The translations under genes and the position numbers were made by a program. Of a DNA stretch of 64,000 nucleotides, positions 1 through 7,612 are shown piece after piece. The notes beneath the pieces are model-generated. The model worked only from the letters and a program-made list of their open reading frames with translations, made no database searches and was not told the DNA's origin. The stretch comes from Agrococcus sp. ARC_14 (GTDB lineage: Bacteria; Actinomycetota; Actinomycetes; Actinomycetales; Microbacteriaceae). Location: NCBI RefSeq assembly GCF_022436485.1, contig NZ_JAKUDO010000001.1:1736001-1800000 (forward strand), written 5' to 3'. The stretch's first letter is position 1, and every line of letters starts with the position of its first letter.

Positions 1-18
1 CAGCAGCGCGACGCGCAT
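1..18 (-). CDS. first six codons of an unidentified gene downstream of panB
   Basis: An ATG on the minus strand lies 1 nt beyond the panB stop codon and reads M-R-V-A-L-L to the window edge. The tight spacing suggests an operon with panB. Six codons are too few to identify the product; panC is a possible neighbour by pathway, but nothing here proves it. Confidence 0.3.
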
Positions 19-19
19 C

Positions 20-898
20 TCAGTACTCGTGCTCGGGGGCGGGGTAGGCGCCGCTCGCGACATCCTCGCGGAACGACACGGCGGCCTCCTCCAGGGTCTT
101 GGCGAGCTGCGCGTACTGCTTCACGAACTTCGGGATGCGGCCCGTCGTCATGCCGGCCCAGTCGCTCCACACGAGCAGCTGACCGTCGCAGTGCGGGCCG
201 GCGCCGACGGAGAGCGTCGGGATCGTCAGCGCCTCGGTGACGGCCTTCGCAGCTTCGGAGGGCACCATCTCGAGCACGACGGCGAACGCGCCTGCCTCCT
301 GCACCGCGAGCGCGTCGCGCAGCAGCTGGTCTGCGCCATCCTCGCCGCGACCCTGGATCACGTGGCCGCCCAGGCCGTGCTCAGACTGCGGTGTGTAGCC
401 CACGTGCCCCATCACGGGGATGCCCGCCTCGACGACCCTGCGGATCTGCTCGGCGGAGCGCACGCCGCCCTCGAGCTTGACCGCGTGCGCACCCGTCTCC
501 TTCATGAAGCGGATCGCGGTGTGCAGCGCCTCGCGAGCGTTGACCTCATAGGAGCCGAACGGCATGTCGGCGACCACGAGCGCGCGCTTCGCGGCACGCG
601 CCACGGCACGCGTGAGCGGGATGAGCTCGTCGACCGTCACCGGCAGGGTCGTGTCGTAGCCGAAGACCGTGTTGCCGGCCGAGTCGCCCACCAGCAGGAA
701 GTCGATGCCCGCCGCGTCGAAGACCTGCGCCGAGAGGTAGTCATAGCTCGTCAGGCCGACGATCTTGACGCCATCCTGCTTCGCCTTCTCGAAGTGCCGG
801 GTGCGCACCCGCTTCTGGCCGCCGGCCGCTCCGCCGTAGGGCGCGGCGACCTCCTGGGGCTCACCGGACGCGGTCGGACCGCTCTGTTCGAATGCCAT
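20..898 (-). CDS. panB: 3-methyl-2-oxobutanoate hydroxymethyltransferase
   Basis: This is ketopantoate hydroxymethyltransferase, which transfers a hydroxymethyl group from 5,10-methylene-tetrahydrofolate to 3-methyl-2-oxobutanoate in the cytoplasm, the first committed step to pantothenate and CoA. The 292 residues cover the whole PanB barrel. The metal and substrate motifs are present: Asp72 in VGDSAGN, Asp111 in ADMPFGSYE, Glu143 in KLEGG, then GHVGYTPQ. An N-terminal extension of about 28 Gly/Ala-rich residues precedes the conserved start. The ATG is supported by a TAGGCT element whose first base lies 12 nt upstream, so the transcript should be leaderless. It is divergent from glnA2; panB beside glnA2 also occurs in mycobacteria. 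Confidence 0.97.
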   Translation of the reverse strand: MAFEQSGPTASGEPQEVAAPYGGAAGGQKRVRTRHFEKAKQDGVKIVGLTSYDYLSAQVFDAAGIDFLLVGDSAGNTVFGYDTTLPVTVDELIPLTRAVARAAKRALVVADMPFGSYEVNAREALHTAIRFMKETGAHAVKLEGGVRSAEQIRRVVEAGIPVMGHVGYTPQSEHGLGGHVIQGRGEDGADQLLRDALAVQEAGAFAVVLEMVPSEAAKAVTEALTIPTLSVGAGPHCDGQLLVWSDWAGMTTGRIPKFVKQYAQLAKTLEEAAVSFREDVASGAYPAPEHEY

Positions 899-904
899 GT
901 CCCG

Positions 905-910
905 AGCCTA
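905..910 (-). promoter_or_regulatory. leaderless -10 element of panB
   Basis: TAGGCT on the minus strand followed by 6 nt and then the panB ATG. No ribosome binding site fits between them. It belongs to the window-wide TAnnnT-n6-start pattern. Confidence 0.6.
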
Positions 911-929
911 ACCCGCGCCTCGCGCCCAC

Positions 930-935
930 TAGCCT
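930..935 (+). promoter_or_regulatory. candidate -10 element of glnA2
   Basis: TAGCCT lies 31 nt before the glnA2 ATG. Transcription from about 942 would give a leader of roughly 19 nt holding the AGAGGGG ribosome binding site. No clear -35 is visible. Confidence 0.4.
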
Positions 936-960
936 GAGGGAAGGCAAGAGAGGGGCCGGG

Positions 961-2292
961 ATGGACAAGCAGCAGGACTTCGTGCTTCGCACGATTGAGG
1001 AGCGCGGCGTCAAGTTCGTCAGGCTGTGGTTCACGGATGTGCTCGGCAAGCTGAAGTCGGTCGCGATCGCGCCGGCAGAGGTCGAAGGCGCCTTCCTGGA
1101 GGGCATGGGCATCGACGGCTCCTCGATCGAGGGGCTCTCGCGCTCCTCCGAGGCCGACGTGATCGCCAAGGCAGACCCCTCGACGTTCCAGGTGCTGCCG
1201 TGGCGGGGCGAGACCGATCCGACCGCCCGCATGTTCTGCGACATCTTCACGCCCGACGGCGAGCCCGCCGCCGCCGACCCGCGCCACGTGCTCAAGCGCA
1301 CGCTCGCGAAGGCAGCCGACCGCGGCTTCAGCTTCTACACGCATCCCGAGTGCGAGTTCTACCTGCTGAAGTCAGACGACGTGCACAGCCCGGAGCCCGT
1401 GGATCGCGCCGGCTACTTCGACAACGTCCCGGGCGGCACCGCGCACGACTTCCGGCGCGCGAGCGTGCGGATGCTCGAGGACATCGGTATCTCGGTGGAG
1501 TTCAGCCACCACGAGGCGGGACCGGGCCAGAACGAGATCGATCTGCGCTACGCCGATGCGCTCTCGACCGCCGACAACATCATGACGTTCCGCACGATCG
1601 TCAAGGAGGTCGCGATCTCGGAGGGCGTCTTCGCCACCTTCATGCCCAAGCCCTTCGAAGGGCACCCTGGCAGCGGCATGCACACGCACATGTCGCTGTT
1701 CGAGGGGGAGCGCAACGCCTTCCACGACCCGAGCGGCAAGTACCAGCTGTCGAAGATCGGCCGTCAGTTCGTCGCGGGCCTGCTGCATCATGCGCCCGAG
1801 TTCACGGCGGTGACGAACCAATTCGTCAACTCCTACAAGCGACTGTGGGCCGGTGACGAGGCGCCCAGCTTCGTCAGCTGGGGGCACAACAACCGCTCGG
1901 CGCTCGTGCGCGTGCCGCTCTCGAAGCCGAACAAGGCGCAGTCGGCGCGCGTGGAGTACCGCGGCCTCGACTCGGCGGCCAACCCGTACCTCGCGTTCTC
2001 CGTGCTGCTGGCCGCAGGGCTCAAGGGCATCGAAGAGGGCTACGAGCTGCCCGACGAGGCTGTCGAGGACATCTGGCAGCTCTCCGACCGCGAGCGCAAG
2101 GCGCTCGGCTACACGCCGCTGCCGACCAGCCTCGATGCCGCGATCCGCGCGATGGAGGAGTCCGAGCTCGTCGCCGAGACGCTGGGCGAGCAGGTCTTCT
2201 CCTACTTCCTGCGCAACAAGCGCGAGGACTGGCGCGAGTACCGCGACCAGGTCACGCGGGTCGAGCTCGAGTCGAACCTGCTCTCGCTCTAG
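961..2292 (+). CDS. glnA2: glutamine synthetase, type I, GlnA2-like
   Basis: A 443-residue class I glutamine synthetase that would make glutamine from glutamate, ammonia and ATP. The beta-Grasp N-terminus (GIDGSSIEG), the metal/glutamate-binding stretch (HHEAGPGQNEID), the ammonia-site region (GSGMHTHMS) and NNRSALVRVP are present. The reading frame is open upstream, but the ATG at 961 is chosen because AGAGGGG precedes it at good spacing and it opens at the conserved DFVLRTIEE region. The tyrosine region that is adenylylated in GlnA1 has drifted here (GYELPDEA), so control by GlnE is uncertain. It is 2 nt upstream of glnE, and the order panB-glnA2-glnE-glnA1 matches Mycobacterium tuberculosis, where this copy is GlnA2. 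Catalytic competence is likely; its role beside GlnA1 is not settled by sequence. Confidence 0.93.
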   Translation: MDKQQDFVLRTIEERGVKFVRLWFTDVLGKLKSVAIAPAEVEGAFLEGMGIDGSSIEGLSRSSEADVIAKADPSTFQVLPWRGETDPTARMFCDIFTPDGEPAAADPRHVLKRTLAKAADRGFSFYTHPECEFYLLKSDDVHSPEPVDRAGYFDNVPGGTAHDFRRASVRMLEDIGISVEFSHHEAGPGQNEIDLRYADALSTADNIMTFRTIVKEVAISEGVFATFMPKPFEGHPGSGMHTHMSLFEGERNAFHDPSGKYQLSKIGRQFVAGLLHHAPEFTAVTNQFVNSYKRLWAGDEAPSFVSWGHNNRSALVRVPLSKPNKAQSARVEYRGLDSAANPYLAFSVLLAAGLKGIEEGYELPDEAVEDIWQLSDRERKALGYTPLPTSLDAAIRAMEESELVAETLGEQVFSYFLRNKREDWREYRDQVTRVELESNLLSL

Positions 2293-2294
2293 CG

Positions 2295-5243
2295 ATGCGC
2301 ACCCCGTCACCCCGGTCGCGTCTGGCGCGACTGGGGTACCGAGAGCCGAGCAGGGCAGAGGCGTGCCTGGCAGAGCTGCCGGAGGCGCTGCACGGCTTGG
2401 TCGAGGAGTGCGCCCAGACCGCTGACCCTGACGCCGCGCTGCAGATGCTCGTGCGGTTCTCGCGCGCGGAGATCGATCTGTCGGATGCGCTGGCCGACGA
2501 CGAGGGACGGGCGTCGCTGCTGCGCGTGCTCGGGGGTTCGCTCGGCATCGCCGAGCACCTCGAGCGGCACGCGGAGGACCTCGACGTCGTGCTGCGCCCG
2601 CACACGCCGAAGACCGCCGAGGAGTATCGCAGCAGCCTGCTCGAGTCTGTGGCTGCGGAGGCCGGTGCATCGACGCTGCCGCAGACCCACGCGGTCGGCG
2701 CGATGCGGGACCGCTACCGCCGGCACGTGGCAGAGCTCGTGGCGTGGGATCTCGCGCTGGAGGATCCGAAGGCGCGCGTCGACACGGTCTCCGCCGCACT
2801 CGCCGACCTCGCCTCCGCCGCCCTCGAGGCCGGCATCGCGATCGCCCGCGCCGCGGCCCGCGAGCGATTCGGCGCCGACGCCGATCGGGTGCGGCTCGCC
2901 GTGATCGGCATGGGCAAGACCGGCGCGCGCGAGCTGAACTATGTCAGCGACGTCGATGTGATCTGGGTGCACGGCGTCGATGACAGCAGCGTCGGCCACA
3001 GCGGCGTCGACGAGGCCAGCGCGCTCGACGATGCCCGCGCGACGCAGATCGCGACCCTGCTCGCCCGCGAGACGACCGCGGCGTGCTCGCAGTTCCAGGC
3101 GGCACCGCCGCTGTGGGAGGTCGACGCCAACCTGCGGCCGGAGGGCAAGGACGGCCCGCTCACCCGCACGCTCGCCTCGCACATCGCCTACTACGAGCGA
3201 TGGGCGAAGTCGTGGGAGTTCCAGGCCCTGCTGAAGGCGCGCCCGATCGCCGGCGACGCAGACCTCGGCGCCGCCTACGACGCCGCGGTGCGCGCCAAGG
3301 TGTGGGAGTCGTCCGGACGCGAGGGCTTCGTCGACTCGGTGCAGCGGATGCGCGAACGGGTCACGGAGCACATCCCGGCCGACGAGGTCGACCGCCAGCT
3401 GAAGCTCGGGCCCGGCGGCCTGCGCGACATCGAGTTCACGGTGCAGCTGCTGCAGCTCGTGCACGGCGCCGACGACCCCTCGCTGCGGCAGCGCGGCACG
3501 CTCGAGGCGCTCGACGCCCTCGCGGCACGCGGCATCGTCGGCCGCACCGACCGTGACGAGTTCAGCGACCACTACCGGTTCCTGCGCGTGCTCGAGCACC
3601 GCATCCAGTTCTGGCGCATGCGCCGCACCCACCTCATGCCGCTCGAGGAGGATGCGCTGCGCAGGCTCGCCCGCACGGCCCGCGTCGGCACCGCAGCCGA
3701 GCTGACGAAGCAGTGGCAAGCCGTGCGCCGTGCCGTGCGCACGCTGCATGAGCGCATCTTCTATCGTCCGCTGCTGGGGGCGGTCGCCTCGCTCGACCGT
3801 GACGACGTGCACCTCACGCCGGAGGCCGCGCAGCGACGGCTGCTGGCATCCGGCTACATCGATCCCAAGGGCGCGCTGGCCCACATCGGCGAGCTGACCG
3901 AGGGGGTCTCGCGGCGCGCGCAGATCCAGCGACTGCTGCTGCCGGTGCTGCTCGGCTGGTTCGCGGAGGGCGCGGATCCCGACATGGGGCTGCTGGCCTT
4001 CCGGCGGCTGAGCGAAGCGCTCGGCGACAGCCCCTGGTTCCTGCGGATGCTGCGCGACTCGCCGGTCGCCGCCCGGCGCCTGACGAGCCTGCTCTCGTCG
4101 TCACGGCTGATCGGCTCGCTCATGGAGCGCCTCCCGGAGGCCGCCTGGTGGCTCGACGGCGACGAGCAGCTGCGCCCTCGCTCGGAGGAGGCGCTGCGCG
4201 AGGAGACCGCGGCGATCCTCGCCCGACACGGCGACGACACCGAGGCGGTGCAGCGGGCGCTGCGGGGCCTGCGCCGCCGCGAGCACCTGCGGGTCGCCAC
4301 GGCGAGCGCGCTGCAGCGCATCGACGAGACGGCCGTCGGGGTGGCGCTCACGGCGATCGCGGCAGCGCTCGTCGATGCGGCCGTCACGCTGCACACGCCT
4401 GCGACGCTCGAGCTCGCGATCATCACGATGGGCCGCACCGGCGGCCGCGAGATCGGCTTCGGCAGCGACATCGACGTGATGCACGTCGCGCGCGGCGGCG
4501 AGGATCCGGTGGCGGTCGCCACGGTCGTCGTGCGCAAGGTGCAGGAGACGCTCGCCGACCCCTCGCTGCCGTTCGAGCTGGATGCGGGGCTGCGGCCGGA
4601 GGGCCGCCAGGGTCCGCTCGTGCGCACGCTCGAGAGCTACCGCACCTACTACGACCGCTGGTCGGAGCCGTGGGAGGCACAGGCGCTGCTGCGCGCGCGC
4701 CCGTTCGCCGGCGACGCGCAGCTCGCCGCCGAGCTCATGGCGGTGATCGACGAGCGGCGCTACCCGGCGGAGTTCCCGTCGTCATCGGTGCGCGAGGTGC
4801 GCCGCATCAAGGCGCGCGTCGAGGCCGAGCGGCTCCCGCGGGCCGCCGACCGCAGCAGGCATCTGAAGCTCGGCGACGGCGCGCTCAGCGACATCGAGTG
4901 GCTCGTGCAGCTGCTGCAGCTGCGGCACGCCGGTCGCATCCAGAGCCTGCGCACGCCGTCGACGCTCGAGGCGCTCGCCGCCGCGGCACGCGCCGACCTG
5001 ATCGACGAGCGCGACGCGGCGGTGCTGCGAGAGGCCTGGCTGCTCGCCACCCGCATCCGCAACGCGCTGGCGCTGGCCCGCGCACGCTCGATCGATGTGC
5101 TGCCGGAGGACAGGGCCGAGCTGGAGGCGATCGCCCGGCTCGTCGGGCTTCCCGCAGGCTCGGCCGCGGCGCTCGAGGAGCAGTACCTCGCGACCACGCG
5201 CCGTGCCCGGCGCGTCTTCGACCTGCGCTTCTACGAGGACTAG
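2295..5243 (+). CDS. glnE: bifunctional glutamine synthetase adenylyltransferase/deadenylylase
   Basis: GlnE adds AMP to, and removes it from, a tyrosine of glutamine synthetase and so tunes ammonium assimilation. The 982-residue protein has two nucleotidyltransferase modules. The N-terminal (deadenylylase-type) one has NYVSDVDV at about 215-222. The C-terminal (adenylylase-type) one has GFGSDIDV at about 720-730. Each is followed by a helical segment with a repeated KARP/RARP and LKLG(P/D)G pattern. The ATG lies 2 nt after the glnA2 stop, so translation is probably coupled. The likely target is GlnA1, encoded convergently just downstream. Length and both active sites are intact. Confidence 0.96.
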   Translation: MRTPSPRSRLARLGYREPSRAEACLAELPEALHGLVEECAQTADPDAALQMLVRFSRAEIDLSDALADDEGRASLLRVLGGSLGIAEHLERHAEDLDVVLRPHTPKTAEEYRSSLLESVAAEAGASTLPQTHAVGAMRDRYRRHVAELVAWDLALEDPKARVDTVSAALADLASAALEAGIAIARAAARERFGADADRVRLAVIGMGKTGARELNYVSDVDVIWVHGVDDSSVGHSGVDEASALDDARATQIATLLARETTAACSQFQAAPPLWEVDANLRPEGKDGPLTRTLASHIAYYERWAKSWEFQALLKARPIAGDADLGAAYDAAVRAKVWESSGREGFVDSVQRMRERVTEHIPADEVDRQLKLGPGGLRDIEFTVQLLQLVHGADDPSLRQRGTLEALDALAARGIVGRTDRDEFSDHYRFLRVLEHRIQFWRMRRTHLMPLEEDALRRLARTARVGTAAELTKQWQAVRRAVRTLHERIFYRPLLGAVASLDRDDVHLTPEAAQRRLLASGYIDPKGALAHIGELTEGVSRRAQIQRLLLPVLLGWFAEGADPDMGLLAFRRLSEALGDSPWFLRMLRDSPVAARRLTSLLSSSRLIGSLMERLPEAAWWLDGDEQLRPRSEEALREETAAILARHGDDTEAVQRALRGLRRREHLRVATASALQRIDETAVGVALTAIAAALVDAAVTLHTPATLELAIITMGRTGGREIGFGSDIDVMHVARGGEDPVAVATVVVRKVQETLADPSLPFELDAGLRPEGRQGPLVRTLESYRTYYDRWSEPWEAQALLRARPFAGDAQLAAELMAVIDERRYPAEFPSSSVREVRRIKARVEAERLPRAADRSRHLKLGDGALSDIEWLVQLLQLRHAGRIQSLRTPSTLEALAAAARADLIDERDAAVLREAWLLATRIRNALALARARSIDVLPEDRAELEAIARLVGLPAGSAAALEEQYLATTRRARRVFDLRFYED

Positions 5244-5266
5244 CGACGCCCGTTGCGCAGAGAAGA

Positions 5267-5301
5267 GCGGGGCCGGATCCCCCCAAGAGATCCGGCCCCG
5301 C
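5267..5301. terminator. bidirectional terminator between glnE and glnA1
   Basis: A perfect 13-bp GC-rich stem (5267-5279 with 5289-5301) and a 9-nt loop sit between the convergent stop codons of glnE and glnA1. There is no U-tract. Confidence 0.75.
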
Positions 5302-5313
5302 CGTGTGTGAGCG

Positions 5314-6738
5314 TCAGACGCCGTAGTAGAGCTCGAACTCGTACGGGTGCGGACGCAGCGCCATCGGCAGGATCTCGTTCTCGCGCTTGTACGCGATCCA
5401 CGTGTCGATGAGGTCCTTCGTGAAGACGTTGCCCTCGAGCAGGAACTCGTGGTCCTGCTCGAGCGCCACGAGCGCCTCCTCGAGGGTGCCGGGCACCTGC
5501 GGGATGTTCTTGGCCTCCTCGGGCGGCAGCTCGTAGAGGTCCTTGTCGATCGGGTCCAGGGGCTCGATGCGGTTCTTGATGCCGTCGAGGCCCGCCATCA
5601 TCTGCGCGGCGAACGCCAGGTAGGGGTTCGAGGCGGCGTCCGGCACGCGGAACTCGATGCGCTTGGCCTTCGGGTTGGAGCCCGTGACCGGGATGCGGAC
5701 GGCGGCGGAGCGGTTGCCGGCCGAGTAGGCGAGGTTCACCGGCGCCTCGAAGCCCTTCACGAGGCGACGGTACGAGTTGATCGACGGGTTCGTGAACGCC
5801 AGCACCGCGGGGGCGTGCGCGAGCAGGCCGCCGATGTACCAGCGGGCCAGGTCGGACAGGTTGCCGTAGCCGTTCTCGTCGAAGAAGAGCGGCGTGCCCT
5901 CGAGCCACAGCGACTGGTGCGTGTGCATGCCGGAGCCGTTGTCGCCGTAGAGCGGCTTGGGCATGAAGGTGGCCGTCTGGCCCCACTGCTCCGCCGTGTT
6001 CTTGACGATGTACTTGAAGGCGAGGATCTCATCCGCCGCCTTCACCATCGTGTTGAAGCGGTAGTTGATCTCGGCCTGGCCGCCCGTGCCGACCTCGTGG
6101 TGGCTGCGCTCGACCTGCAGGCCGATCGCCTCGAGCTTCAGCACGATGTCGTCGCGCAGGTCGGCCTGCTTGTCGACGGGGGAGACGGGGAAGTAGCCAC
6201 CCTTGTAGGGCGTCTTGTTGGCGAGGTTGCCGCCCTCTTCGACGCGGCCGGTGTTCCAGGCGCCCTCCTCGGAGTCGACGGAGTAGAACGAGGTGTTCGC
6301 CTTCACGTCGTAGCGCACGTCGTCGAAGATGTAGAACTCGGCCTCCGGGGCGAAGAACGCGGTGTCGGCGATGCCGGTCGAGGCGAGGTACTGCTCGGCC
6401 TTGTGCGCGACCTGGCGCGGGTCGCGGTGGTAGATCTCACCCGTGCGCGGGTTGTAGATGTCGAAGATCATCACGAGCGTCTTCGCGTCGCGGAACGGGT
6501 CGAGGTAGGCGGTCGTGACGTCGGGGATGAGCTGCATGTCCGACTCGTGGATGCTCGCGAAGCCGCGGATCGACGAGCCGTCGAAGAGCTGCCCGACGCT
6601 GAAGAACTCCTCGTCGACCGTCGAGGCGGGGATGTTGAAGTGCTGCTGCACGCCGGGAAGGTCGGTGAAGCGGATGTCGAGGAACTGCACCCCCTCGTCC
6701 TTGATATAGGCGAGGACCTCGGAGGAATCCTTGAACAT
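5314..6738 (-). CDS. glnA: glutamine synthetase, type I (main ammonium-assimilating enzyme)
   Basis: A 474-residue GlnA1, the dodecameric cytoplasmic enzyme that condenses ammonia and glutamate using ATP. Visible landmarks are DGSSIRGF, the PEAEFYIFD metal-binding strand, [23 protein letters not shown] and [17 protein letters not shown]. The adenylylation motif is intact as DLYELPPEE with Tyr402, the expected target of the neighbouring GlnE. The ATG is preceded by AAGGAG at good spacing. Upstream lie a TAGCGT -10 candidate and a complete four-part GlnR-type box, so transcription is probably set by nitrogen status while activity is set by adenylylation. Confidence 0.97.
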   Translation of the reverse strand: MFKDSSEVLAYIKDEGVQFLDIRFTDLPGVQQHFNIPASTVDEEFFSVGQLFDGSSIRGFASIHESDMQLIPDVTTAYLDPFRDAKTLVMIFDIYNPRTGEIYHRDPRQVAHKAEQYLASTGIADTAFFAPEAEFYIFDDVRYDVKANTSFYSVDSEEGAWNTGRVEEGGNLANKTPYKGGYFPVSPVDKQADLRDDIVLKLEAIGLQVERSHHEVGTGGQAEINYRFNTMVKAADEILAFKYIVKNTAEQWGQTATFMPKPLYGDNGSGMHTHQSLWLEGTPLFFDENGYGNLSDLARWYIGGLLAHAPAVLAFTNPSINSYRRLVKGFEAPVNLAYSAGNRSAAVRIPVTGSNPKAKRIEFRVPDAASNPYLAFAAQMMAGLDGIKNRIEPLDPIDKDLYELPPEEAKNIPQVPGTLEEALVALEQDHEFLLEGNVFTKDLIDTWIAYKRENEILPMALRPHPYEFELYYGV

Positions 6739-6786
6739 GGTGCTCCTTGACTAGCGTGTTGGGGGTAGGCGGATGCCGTGACCTCG

Positions 6787-6792
6787 ACGCTA
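6787..6792 (-). promoter_or_regulatory. candidate -10 element of glnA1
   Basis: TAGCGT on the minus strand would start transcription near 6780, about 41 nt before the ATG. The -35 position falls inside the GlnR-type box. Confidence 0.45.
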
Positions 6793-6802
6793 CGCGGGAG
6801 CC

Positions 6803-6840
6803 GTTGCCCGTCGGTGACGCCGATGTTTCGGCAGTGTTAC
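6803..6840 (-). promoter_or_regulatory. GlnR-type nitrogen operator upstream of glnA1
   Basis: Read on the minus strand the site is GTAAC-n6-GAAAC-n6-GTCAC-n6-GCAAC. This matches the actinobacterial GlnR consensus (gTnAC-n6-GaAAC repeated) with all three 6-nt spacers exact. The best assignment is a GlnR activator site, placed about 24-61 bases upstream of the predicted transcription start. That GlnR is the regulator is inferred from the motif; no glnR gene lies in the window. Confidence 0.8.
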
Positions 6841-6841
6841 G

Positions 6842-7531
6842 TCAGCGCGGGCGGCCGGGTCGCACGCGGCGAGGATCGATGCCCTTGGGGATCGGCAGGT
6901 TGGCCTGGCCGAGCGAGGTGAGGCGATTGGCCACGGCCATGACCTCGGCGCGGGTGAGCGTCTTCTTCAGCCTGCGCATCGAGCGCGTCAGCTTGCGCAG
7001 CTCGAGCGTCGAGTCGGGGCCCACCTCGAGCACGTGGACCGGCACGTTCGGCACGATGCGCTTGACCTTGCGCTGCTCCTCGCCGAGGATGCGCGCGACG
7101 CGCTCCCTCGGGCCCTCCGCGATCAGCACGACGCCGGGCTTTCCGACGGCGCGGTACACCGCATCCTGCGTCTTCGGGTTGACGCCCGTCGGCATCTCGC
7201 TCGTGTTCCAGTTGCCGCGCAGGCCGTTCTTCAGCACGGCGCCGACAGCGCCGGGGCGGCCCTCGATCTGTGCGAAGGCGATCTTCTCGGCGCGCCACGT
7301 GAGCGTCATCATCATCAGCATCAGGCCGATGAGCACCCCGGAGATGATCCAGAGCACCAGGAAGAGCGTGTCCTGGCGGAACACGATCGCGAGCACCGTG
7401 ACGACGATGATGGGGCCGAAGAAGGCCAGCAGCATCAGTGGTAGCGCCAGCTTGTCGTTCTCGCGGGTCATCTTGAAGATCGACCACATCGTCTTGAGCC
7501 TGCCAGGCTCCTTCTCGGTGTCACGTGCCAT
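6842..7531 (-). CDS. DUF4191 family membrane protein
   Basis: A 229-residue protein with two closely spaced transmembrane helices at about 29-75 (LALPLMLLAFFGPI and LVLWIISGVLIGLMLMMMTL), followed by a soluble, basic C-terminal region of about 150 residues. It matches DUF4191, a family of unknown function found beside lipA/glnA in actinomycetes (Rv2219 in M. tuberculosis). The frame stays open far upstream, but the ATG at 7531 is chosen because a TATCCT element lies exactly 12 nt before it and the extension looks like shadow coding of the opposite gene. It ends next to the GlnR box of glnA1. Confidence 0.88.
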   Translation of the reverse strand: MARDTEKEPGRLKTMWSIFKMTRENDKLALPLMLLAFFGPIIVVTVLAIVFRQDTLFLVLWIISGVLIGLMLMMMTLTWRAEKIAFAQIEGRPGAVGAVLKNGLRGNWNTSEMPTGVNPKTQDAVYRAVGKPGVVLIAEGPRERVARILGEEQRKVKRIVPNVPVHVLEVGPDSTLELRKLTRSMRRLKKTLTRAEVMAVANRLTSLGQANLPIPKGIDPRRVRPGRPR

Positions 7532-7537
7532 GCGACC

Positions 7538-7543
7538 AGGATA
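7538..7543 (-). promoter_or_regulatory. leaderless -10 element of the DUF4191 gene
   Basis: TATCCT on the minus strand, 6 nt, then ATG. This decides the start codon within a long open frame. Confidence 0.6.
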
Positions 7544-7612
7544 CCGGGGCGGGATGCCCGCGCTCTCCACAGATGCGAGCGCCGCTGGCGCGGGATCGGC
7601 GGATGCGATGGC

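Noticed and set aside
899..960. GlnR box upstream of glnA2
   Set aside because: No GTnAC/GAAAC pairs are found between panB and glnA2; only the TAGCCT and TAGGCT promoter elements are visible.
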